From positions 30,723,525 through 30,787,524 of the forward strand of contig CM057157.1 of NCBI GenBank assembly GCA_029962745.1: DNA of 64,000 bases, read 5' to 3'. This document shows positions 14,201-26,600 of the stretch, in pieces. The notes below the pieces were generated by a model. It was not told the origin of the DNA and ran no database searches. It worked only from the letters and a program-made list of their open reading frames with translations. The DNA is from Echinometra lucunter (taxonomy: Eukaryota; Echinodermata; Echinoidea; Camarodonta; Echinometridae). Both the position numbers and the translations under genes were made by a program. How positions within the stretch are numbered: position 1 is the stretch's first letter; each line of letters opens with the position of its first letter.

Positions 14201-16393
14201 GGTGTCTTCAGGGAAATGAAGCATTTTAAAATTTTGGAAAAATTATGCGTCTTGGTAGATACCACCCTGTTTTTAAGTTTTGCGAGAGATAATAAACCTA
14301 TATGATATATCTAGTCACCTCGCTGCCAATGACTATTTTAGCACATCCCTGATCTCTAACCATTACAAGCGAGCGAAGCGAGCGAGGTAGCACAAACTAA
14401 ACCCTTCATTGTGATCGTATGAAACACCTAAATTATTCATTTGGTTACCTCACTCGCCCAATTCGTTTGTTTAAAAAAAGAAAAAAAAAAACATTATACT
14501 ATCATTTACTGAGCGAGCGCAGCTAGCGAGGAAATATATACTCACTTTTTTTCATTGTAGAAGTTTTATTTCGTCATTGAAAAATATCTAAATAAGCTTT
14601 TCTATCCCCTGTGTGCTGAATATGAATCCCTTTAGGTACCTCGCTCACGGTCCGTTCGAAACTATTCTGTTTTTTACAAGCCGCGAGCAAACTCAGCGAC
14701 GCCCTCCCCCAAACACACAAATACCGCATTTCATGGATTCGTCAGCAAAATACACTAGATGTTTTGTGAACCTCCTCGCTGCCAAAATATCATGATACTT
14801 TGATAAATCGTTCCTGAAAATGATTGCCATGCCCCCAAATCATCTTGTTGTTAGCTTTTATACTAGCGGGAGTAGCAAGCCAGCGAACGAACAGATGGGA
14901 ATTCAATTTTTTTGTCTAGGCCATCTACTGAAAGGGCCCTTTTAGGTAAACTTCTTGGGGTGAAATCCAGATGTGGTTATATTACTAACATTCTATGAGT
15001 GGAACAATAGCAGCCTATAGATTGAGATACAAGATTAAACTGATTCCTTTCTTAAAAATAGCAATTAGCATCAGCACTACTGGTTAAGTTACTTAGCCTA
15101 AATGCAAGCGAGCGAAGCGAGGGAGCGCTTCGGTTCCCGATGTACCATTTTCCTTTTCCTTGTTTTTCCCATTCTTTTCTCTTTCCTTCTCCTTTCTTTT
15201 CTCTTCTTCTTCTTCTTCTTTTTTTTTTGTTCAGCCGATTGGGGGGGGGGGGCACGGGCCCCATCGTGCCCCCCCCCCCCCCCCCCCCCGTAATTACGCC
15301 ACTGACTCTTAGCATTTATCACCGGAGTATGTGTGGTACAACCTTCCTTGATATACATGTATAGGCAAGCATGGATGGAAGGGAGAACCAACATTGGGGG
15401 AAAGAAGGGAAAGGTGTTGGGTACCGCTGGCGGTGCCAAGTGTACGATCTTTCCTCATGGCGTGTGGATTTCTATTATCGCCAGCACGTTGCCTGACCAT
15501 GACAAACTGAGCCATTGGCCATCGGTCTCGTGTGAATACACAGAAGCCTGGTTCCTCAAAAGTACAGTTAAACTCTTCCATCCCTGGTGGTTCTGGACAA
15601 AGAAAACAAAGAGATGTTAGCTCAAAAAATAACCTGGATACCTTATTATTTTGCAGGCCCATTTTAGTCAAAATGGAAATTCTCCAATTGACCACTATGT
15701 CTATAACATGTACTGTACTGTCTGTACACCATCTCCATGTAAACTTCATTGCTTCTTGCAAAAACTAATTCAATAAAGAGCCAAGCTGAATGATTGCTTC
15801 TACTACTCGTGTTATCACTGCTTTAACCACCACCACAACCGCCACTTTCACAGCAACGACGACTACTACTACTACTACACTGTAAAAAAATAATATGCCC
15901 ATTGGCAGTTTGTACTCATATTGCCCGAGTAGAATTTACTTTAAAACATAAGTCTTGTCCCTAACGCACTCAATTTAAGTTTTACTAACTAAAACTGTCT
16001 AATTATCTGAATATACGTGAATTTTTAAAGTAAAATTCATTACAAGAAAATTTAAGTAATTTGAACTTGAATGAATTTAGTAATGTTAACTCAAATAAAG
16101 AAATTATACGTTTTACTCAAAAAAACTACATTGAATGCACTTATCTTTTTCTAGTAGAGACTGATTAACATAATGCATGAATATTCATTAAGAGCAAGTT
16201 GATACGATTTTTTGAATAAAACAATCATTTTTTTGTGTTGTAAAAATACTGATGAAGACTAAGGAGTGTAAAATAATTCTTAATTCATTTAAGAAAAAAG
16301 AGCGACGTTGAATCGTCATTCAATTTGAAAATGTCAAAACTTGATGTTTCAGGAAAATTTCCCACCGATTTATTTGTTAAGATGCATCGTCAA

Positions 16394-16441
<48 letters not shown>

Positions 16442-19400
16442 GTCAGTACCTTATAAATTATACTGGTAAGTGTTAAAGTGAAGTCTGTATGATTAAGATA
16501 TTGTTCCCTGGTGACATGTGTTTAAAACATCACAGCTAAAATGGTGTCATTGAGTATCGTGCTTAAAAAGCAAAAACTTTTTAAAATCTATTTTTTCCTA
16601 CATATTACAATGATTATGAAACTTAATTCAATTGAGTAAAAAAGTAGAAGGAAAATAAGTAAATTCTACGTAAAATATCTGTAAGTTACTTTTACTAAAA
16701 ATAATTAAGGTAGTCTGTTGAAGAAAATTTTTTGAGTAATTTCAGCAAATTCTTTTAAGAGTGTACTACTACTACTACTACTACTACTATGCTACTATAC
16801 TACTACTACTACTACTCCTCCTAATACTACTACTACTACTACCACTACTACTACTACTACTACACCTCTAGTACTACTGCTACTACTACTGCTGCTGCTG
16901 CTGCTGCTGTTACCACTACTTTTATATTACTACTAATACTACTACTACCACTACTACTAAAACTACTACTTCTTCTTCTACTATTACTACTACTGCTACG
17001 ACTATATGTACTACTACTGTTCCTGGGTCGCCTGCATTCATAACTAAGCTACCATGATACTTCGTTTTACAATATCAGTAAATAAATACTATATACGTTA
17101 AACGGAATACAGAAACTGAATATATAGAAGATTTCTTTCTGACCTGGAATTTCAATGACGTCATCATCCACCACCACGTCATCAATAGCAATATCACTTG
17201 CTCCAGATGCTCCACAAGTTGCTTCAAAAACAATCTGATAATAATGCATAACATTAAATATTACAATTCAGTTCAGTTCATTTCAATTCAATTCAATTCA
17301 ATTCAATTCAATGAAACATTTATTTTTTTCCAATTTCACTTGAGTTTAGACTCATTTCTTCTTCTTCTTCTTTTTGTTTTTTCGTTTGAGTACATTTTAT
17401 ACATAGTAACAACATAATATATTTCAATCTGATCATGATATATGATAAATCATTATGCAAACAGTAACACCATTAAGCTGGCCTCTAACTGGACTGTACA
17501 CTTTCCTATCATTTCATTCGAATTTAAAGCATTTATTGTCCATATTGACAGAAATTTCTTTTGTTCAGCCATACAAAACATATACTCAGGAAAACGTTGA
17601 CAATTTTGAAAAGTGCCCCAAATAAGAAAATACAACATTTAACAATGCAGTTGTTAAAATCCACCCACGCACATGAAAATTACTTGACGGTCGGAGAAAG
17701 GTCACGTTCTTCTTCACCCAGTTATTGCCTAGTACACCCGGAACTTCCAGAACCTGTTGCATGTTGCTGGTTGTTACGTTTGTTGTAGCTGACGTTGCCG
17801 TCATAGTGAGACAACGAAGGTCTCCCAACTCTTCCCCATTCTTATGAGCCCAGAAAGTCAGCGTGACAGCGTTGGTAGAGCCAGCTGATGAAGTGGTTCC
17901 ATGGAAGCGAGGTGAGATAAGACGAGCGGTAGATCCAAATGTTGCATCGGACGTCTCTAGGTACATATAATAACCAGAACCTACGATACGACCAAGCAGA
18001 AGGACAATAAAATAACAGTATTAGATGTGGAAAGTTGAACTATTCAATTCATTTATTTTCGCAAAATAAAATTAAAATACATTATAATATTACAATAACA
18101 TACACTATGAACATGACGGACAAAGAAAGCGGACAAAGTAACCCCTTATTCTACCCTTCACAATGGTTCTGGTAGTCAAAAGAACATCCCTTCACTGCTA
18201 TTGTCTAAAATATGTGGAACAGGTGTCACATGCATATTCACCTGGAACTACATTATTAAACATAATAGCTGTGAAGGATGTTCTTTTGACTACCAGAACC
18301 ATTGTGAAGGGTAGAATGACAGGTTGTTTATTTTGTCCACTTTCTTTGTCTGCATGTTCATAGTGATAAAATGCGTACATGTACATACAATATTCTGCGG
18401 GGCTTTCCCCGAAGGTTAAAACCTGTAATTTAGGGACTTTCGATGCAAAGGCATGAATTTTAAAGTAAAATATATTTACCTCCTAATTTTTGGCTGAATA
18501 CTTCAGCCTTTCTAACCCTCCTGACCTTCTGAGGGGTGCAAATCTTTATACAATGTAAGAAAACTAGATGAATCTTCGACCGCGCACAGTCGAAATTTAT
18601 CTGTTATGCCTCAGCCATTCCCGCATCGGAAATGGCGCATTGATGTTGATTTTTTATTTTTTTATGTTAACAATGACATCTTTGACCTTGTGACCCCAAA
18701 TCTAATGAGACCATTGCCCCTTCCATATGCATACATGAGCCAAGTTTGAAGTTGAACCGACACAGAGTTAGGTTATTATCGCAAGAACAAGCAATTTTCA
18801 CGTATATGATGATATCTATGACCTTTGACCTTGGGACCCGAAATCTAATCAGATCATTGTCCCTCCCTTACGCATATATGAGCCAAGTTTGAAGTTGATC
18901 GGTCAAATGGTTTGGTTATCGCGAGAATGAACCATTTCTATGTACATAATGACCTCTATGACCTTTGACCTTTGACCTTGAGACTCCCAAATCGAATAAA
19001 ATCATTGTCCCTCCCACACATGAGCCAAGTTTGAAGTTGATCTGTCAAACGGTTCTTAAGTTATTGCGAGAACGAAATCAGGAGAGCGTTTCATGAAAGG
19101 ACTTGTCGGATGTTTTATCCGACAAAGTGTGTTTTATCCGACAGTTGCCATAGTAACGATGCTTCTCAGCCAATCAAAATCAAGGAAAGATGTCAGATCT
19201 GACAGCTTGTCAGACGACCAATGTTGATGAAACGCCCCCCAGGATGGACGGACGGATAGTCGGACGGACGGACGACCCGAAAACGTGATGTCTGCGGCAA
19301 CCTGTCCACCTACGATGGGCGGAGGCATAAAAAAATGATAACAGCATAGACAAATCATTTTGTATTCCCTTACTCTACGATCTAACTTTCTTAAATCGAA

Positions 19401-20324
19401 AATACTAAAACTCGAGGAGCCAGTCAAAATAACCAATATAATTTATATCTGCCTTACTCATGAATTTTCTTCATTATTTCTCCTTTAAAAATCATCTAAG
19501 TTATCATTTCTATAAACAGAGTAGCCTAGGAATACTAAAAATATATTTCCAGAATAATAATGCAAAAATCATTACAACCACTCCCCCTCGGTTTTAAATA
19601 GTTCTCTATAAATAAATTCTGCTGTTCATTGCTTTATATAGAACTTTATCTTTTTAAAAATATGTCTCCAAAAGTCATCAAGAAATCGCATTCTATAAGT
19701 ACCGGGTGAAAACTGATGATTAGATAAGCCCCTTGGCTAGTTTTAGCAACTTGCCTTCTCGCCTCGAGTTAAACAAATAGCCTTCTAGACTGCTCTGTAT
19801 GAACATAAATCCCTGCCGCGGCACTAATGTCCATTTGGCAAGATATGAATCTAGATTTGTGCAGTGTTAAAATGTATAAAATCGTGACCCTATTTAAGCT
19901 TACAAATCTTGTACCCTCCCAATATTTGGTTAAGTATGGTTTCTAAAGAATTTCAAAAAGTGACCGTTATCATTAGTGTGTGTGGGTGTGTTTGTTTTGT
20001 TTTGTTTTTTGGTTTTTTTCTGAACCAAATGAGGGCATTTGTGACACCCTCTTCTCACCCTCTCTTCCTCAAACAGATAAACATTAATATATGAAGAAAT
20101 AAACAACACATAAAGACCTAAAATAAATAAATGAAAATAAAATCATGATCAGACCCCTCTATACACTCGTTTCCTACGCAAACTCAAATCTGGGACTGGT
20201 TCCAAAGAAGTCGTTGATCGAGACTTGATGAAACAAACTAACGAGGCTTAATCTTTTATTGCTCATTATTTACTGTTACGCTATCCCTTCACAGACCCCA
20301 CCCCATACATACACACACACATCA

Positions 20325-20372
<48 letters not shown>

Positions 20373-20772
20373 GAGACAACTGAGAGAATAACAGCGAATG
20401 AATCAAAGTTCCCCAGAGCTGTCCTACCATTTTGGAAATGTTTGCAGAGGTTGAAAAAATGTCTCCGCCGGGAATCGAACCCAGGCCTTTGGCTATGAAC
20501 GCCAATGCCTTAACCACTAGACCACGGAAACGGGCCAGCGTTTTCGGCGACTCCAAATTCGCTTAACCGACATCTTCAACCCTCACTAATTAATTCCTTT
20601 GTCGGTGGCAGATGAGTTTCGAACAATCACCTGACGCACACCTCAGCTGGATCCGAGCGAATGCTTTAGGATGCATGTATATGTTGGAATAATTAACATT
20701 TGTGATCAGGTAACATATACAACAGCTTTGGCGACTCTCGTGGAAATAAATACATGTGAGACAATTGAGAGA

Positions 20773-20829
<57 letters not shown>

Positions 20830-20834
20830 TACCC

Positions 20835-20866
<32 letters not shown>

Positions 20867-22302
20867 GCATGTATGTCTCCCTTTCTTGTGCTCTCTCTCT
20901 CTCTCTCTTTCCCTTCTTTCTCCTATTTACCCCTCCTCCCCCCCCCCCCTTTTTTTTTTTTTTTTTTACTTTTTCTCCTTTCCGGTCCCCTCTTTTTTTT
21001 TCTGCCCCCACTAGGGGAAAGGCAGGTTCCCTGGCTGTTTCACCAGTTTAGTCCCCGCCCCTGGCTTTATGTTGCCGATTATTTTCAACACCATGACTAC
21101 ATTATTCTACATCACCGAGGAGGGAGGGAGGGAGGGAGGGAGAGTTTAGCTGCTAAGTCTGGTTTCATAATCACATGACCTAGTTGATTGTTGTAGCAGA
21201 TATCTATGCGGTGGGTGTATACCTAAAGTAGGGGCGGATCTAGGGTGTTCAAAAAGTGGGGTACAAGATCAGAACATTTTCTAACCAGAAAAAAAGGCAT
21301 CACAATTTTTTCAGGTGTCTTTCCCCTTTGAGAAGCAAGCAAATAACCAAGAAAAGGAAATAACTTAATAATAGTAATAACTAGATGAATCTTCGACCAC
21401 GCGTGGTCGAACTTTATGCCTCCGCCATTACCAAATCAGAAATAAATGGCACTTCATGTTGATTTATTTTCATTTATACAATCACATCTTTGACCTTGAC
21501 CTTTGACCTTGTGACCCTCAAATCTAATCAGATCACTGTCTCTCCCATATGCATACATGTGCTAAGTTTGAGGTTGATCGGTCAAATGGTTGTTGAGTTA
21601 TTGTGAAAACGAACCATTTCTATGTATATAATGACCTCTATGACCTTTGACCTTTGACCTTGTGACCCCAAAATCTAATCAGATCATTGTCCCTTCCATG
21701 TGCATACATGAGCCAAGTTTAAAACCAATCTGTCAAATGGTTCTTCAGTTATCACGAAAACGAACCATTTTTATGTGTATTATTACCTCTATGACCTTGA
21801 CCTTTGACCTTGAGACCCCAAAATCTAGTCAGATCATTGTCTCTCCCATATGCATACAAGTGCTATGTTTGAGGTTGATCGGTCAAATGGTTGTTAAGTT
21901 ATGGTGAAAACGAACCATTTCTATGTACATAATGACCTCTATGACCTTTGACCTTTGACCTTGTGACCCCAAAATCTACTCAGATCATTGTCCCTTCCAT
22001 GTGCATACATGAGCCAAGTTTGAAGCCAATCTGTCAAATGGTTCTTAAGTTATTGCGAGAACGAGCCATTTTTATGTGTATTATTACCTCTATGACCTTG
22101 ACCTTGGACCTTGAGACTCCAAAATCTAATCAGATCATTGTCCCTCCCATATGCATGCACGAGCCAAGTTTGAAGTTGATCCGTCAAACGGTTCTTAAGT
22201 TATCGCGAGAACGAAAACGGGACGGACGGACGGCGGACGGACGACCCGAAAACATAATGCCTCCGGCAACCACCTACGGTGGGCGGAGGCATAAAAATAA
22301 TG

Positions 22303-22396
<94 letters not shown>

Positions 22397-23606
22397 CAAT
22401 AATAATAATAAATTACATTTCTGAGTGCTTTACATCCAAAAAAACGTGAAATAGTAATGAAAAGTAACTATAAACGATAATTATTATTATAAAATTACAA
22501 ATCATTCTTAACTACGAATTCATCATACATAACTGAAAAAAAAACATTGAACAAGCATGTTTGAAATGGGGATAGTGAGAGAAGGGGCGACATAAATGAT
22601 GTGCCCCCCCCCACCTCCCCGAAAAAAAATCAGCTCCTCACCTGTGGTATGGTCTCCATTAGGCCCAGTACCCTCCGTCGGAGTCAGACCACTATGATGA
22701 AGAAACTGTGTATTGTCTGCGGTATCTTGGGTGAAACCACACAACGCTGGATCTTCGAAGTCGCACTCAAAAGTCCCTGCAATAAAAGATTTAAAAAGGG
22801 GGTGGTGCATTTATAAGGGGTATCCAAGGGCCCACTGGCAATGGGAAGCTGATGAACTTTCCCCATTGGTCGCTCGATATTTTGCAGTGAGAGCTGGTCC
22901 ATAACGGTTTGGGGGCCATTCGCATCGAAATTCCTTAACCGAATGTCTTTACCTGGGGGTAAACCGGCACTGTGTTCACCTTCACTTAGAATTACTGATA
23001 TGAAAGGATTGATAAAAAAATAGCGGTCAAATAATTATGTAGCGTTCTAGCATAACAGGTCATCATTTACGCCGGGGTGAAAAGTGGCAAACGTGGACTG
23101 ATGTCTTGCTAACAGACATCAGTGTAGGGCTGGGATTCGAACCCTCCACTCTCTGATTAAGAGTCAAGTGAATGAACCAATATATCACGACATACCACGG
23201 AGCATTATATCGTACAATCTACCTGTGTTTTCTTTTCTCGATCATACATCATAATTATTTTCCTTCTTATCCTTTCGAAGTGCCATGGTGTAGTGGTTCG
23301 TGCAGCTGACTCTCAATGAAAGGGTTACGGGTTCGAATCCAAGCCCTGCACTACGTCCTGTGGAAGAAATTAATCAACGTGTGCCCCTCTCCACCCAGGA
23401 GCTAAATGGGTAGCATGCGGTAGGATGCGAAAGTCAATGTATTTAATTGGCATGTGCTTGTAAAATGGCGCCTGGTCGGTACCCTTTCTTCTGAGGCCGA
23501 GGAAATAGAGACGGTGACCTATATGTGTGGAACAGCGATCGAATCCAATGACCGGGGTATTAATAATTACACCTAAAACTCTTAGTATGAAGAGCTACAA
23601 TCTAAC

Positions 23607-23639
<33 letters not shown>

Positions 23640-26600
23640 CATTGTTATTATTATCATTATTCACGCCTGATAAATGAGGAATCGGCAGATCATTCGAATT
23701 ATGCATTTTTCGTGGCTTTTATTTACCATTAACCACTGTCTTCTGTACAGGTACATGTATCATTTTATCATTTACCATGGCAGTACATAAATTTACGCCA
23801 GTATTGTAAATGTATTACACACAGATTTGGATAACCAACATCAATACACCAATACAAAATTAGTGCTGGAATCTATGTGAAGAATGAGGAAATTTGCACC
23901 CCATACATAAACCATAAAATCAAAATATGTGAAATGCAAGTGTGTAGCCAGGGAAGGGTTAAAACCACGGCTAGAAGCCCCCTCCCGTAAACGAATGCCC
24001 CCCTGCATTGCCACGAGCCCCCCTTGCTAGCCGTCAAAGAATGCCCGATCAGGCGGGGAAGTTTCTTATGTAACCCGGGTGCACCACCCATTCCAACTCT
24101 CCTCAACGATTCCAGCAAACATCTTCACAACCCGGCCCCATCACTTCCGTCCAGGACTCCGGCCTCCCCGCATGTAGCATCGAGCGAGGCTCCTGAAATT
24201 ACATGTGTTACCAATGCTAATATAAATCCTTGCTAATATATGCAAGTGTGATGAAGGCCCAAATTGATAAATTCCAGCCAGGTCACCAACCTGGTTCTAG
24301 CACAAATCTTTATTCATATACCATGAACCCATTACAATGTATACAACACGTCATTGCATAAAATGTACCCAATGCACGTATAGGCACCCCCCCCCCCCCC
24401 CCGAGGTCACACCATGACCTCCCATCGGATGAGGTGAGGGCGAAAACCCAAGGGGACAAAATTCCCTCACGGCCCACGACTGCGAAGCCACTCTTAAAAC
24501 GCAGATACTCAGTGCGACCAAGCATTTTGCTCCACATCCGAGAATTCCCCTGTATCTTATCACTTAAATACATAAACCACGACCACAGAATGCTTTAACG
24601 CACACTGGATAAGCCATGGAAATTCTATTAATAACTAGGTTCTTGGTACCATCAAATTACCTCGTCACATCGAGAATGTCACTATATCTGGTTAAAACAT
24701 AGGTAACCAACAAAATCGTTATATCATAAAGGAGCTGGGACAAATAATCTTTCTCAGCTATATTAACTTCAAACTTATTACCATGATGTATATCAAGTAT
24801 CTTTAAAGTGATTTCCCATTGTATACGATGCATTCTATTGCTATAACTTCCAGGCATTGCCTACATTCCACGTGCATCTATTTTCTTATCCTTGAGATAA
24901 CACCAATACCATATCAGTCACAACATAATCACTGAACATCCAGAACCATAAGACTGGTAAAAATACTTTTGCTTACAAAAACTTGATAAATATACTACAT
25001 AGGCGGTGATATTGGGGATGGTGGTGGGGATTTTTTATTGTCCCAATCCACACGTCTTGCTCCGACAAAAAGCCACGAGAGAATGACACAATTTCCATGC
25101 CCACGCGCATCCATAACCGTATGTTCGCGCTCCGAGTGCAAAAGTGGCGCGCGTCCGATCACGCGCCACCAAAAAGCGCGCCTTTTCCAGGAGGCGCCAA
25201 ATCAGAATGGGAGATGTAAACAATCTTATTGTTTCGTCATAATGGTCTGCAAAAGCCAAAACAAAACACAAACAGGGTATCAGGCGTGCATAAAGCTTTT
25301 TGAAATCGTTATGCAACTCTTTAAAATTTATTATTCACGCCTGATAAATGAGGAATCGGCAGATCATTCGAATTATGCATTTTTCGTGGCTTTTATTTAC
25401 CATTAACCACTGTCTTCTGTACAGGTACATGTATCATTTTATCATTTACCATGGCAGTACATAAATTTACGCCAGTATTGTAAATGTATTACACACAGAT
25501 TTGGATAACCAACATCAATACACCAATACAAAATTAGTGCTGGAATCTATGTGAAGAATGAGGAAATTTGCACCCCATACATAAACCATAAAATCAAAAT
25601 ATGTGAAATGCAAGTGTGTAGCCAGGGAAGGGTTAAAACCACGGCTAGAAGCCCCCTCCCGTAAACGAATGCCCCCCTGCATTGCCACGAGCCCCCCTTG
25701 CTAGCCGTCAAAGAATGCCCGATCAGGCGGGGAAGTTTCTTATGTAACCCGGGTGCACCACCCATTCCAACTCTCCTCAACGATTCCAGCAAACATCTTC
25801 ACAACCCGGCCCCATCACTTCCGTCCAGGACTCCGGCCTCCCCGCATGTAGCATCGAGCGAGGCTCCTGAAATTACATGTGTTACCAATGCTAATATAAA
25901 TCCTTGCTAATATATGCAAGTGTGATGAAGGCCCAAATTGATAAATTCCGCCAACGAGCAAATGAAATAGCTCGCCGCCAAAGAACACGGTTTCAATGTG
26001 TATATGCCTCAATGAAAAATTCTTGACACTGGTCGAAACCAACCAGTTATTATTTGCCAACTTGTAACCACCGCGGACCCATGAACCGGGGTACCGCAGG
26101 CAACCCTTCATATACTCATCAATACGTACTGTACCTATCTATTTTCCTTCATATTTGTGCACGTTTCCCCAAGCTGAATTGCCTAACCACAACCTGGCCA
26201 CAATTCCATAAACTTGCAATACTCAATTTTCCTTACTTTGACCACCGCAGTGTGCCACCCCAAACTGGAATTGGGGTAAGACTGCATGTGAAACATTCAT
26301 AAGCATTGTGGGGAGGCTAAACCTCATGAGGCCTGAACAAATATACTTCTAGTCTTTTAGCCGTGAACAAATCGCAAGTGCTTCCTTATAGCTTCCTTAT
26401 AAGAAGACTTCTATTTCCACCCTACCTTCTTCATACATATACATATATTATATATGCACAGCCCAACTCAATAAATTCTTCATAAATTCTTCCGTCAAGA
26501 ATATATAATTGAGAAATACTTTCCCGTTATCGTAGGGGCAATTCCACAGGTTGGACTAAAATTGTTTAACTGCTCTGATGCTGCATTTACCATAGCATAT

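Noticed and set aside
20461..20531. Selenocysteine tRNA because of the UCA anticodon
   Set aside because: tRNA-Sec is about 90 nt with a long variable arm; this is 71 nt with a 4-nt variable loop.
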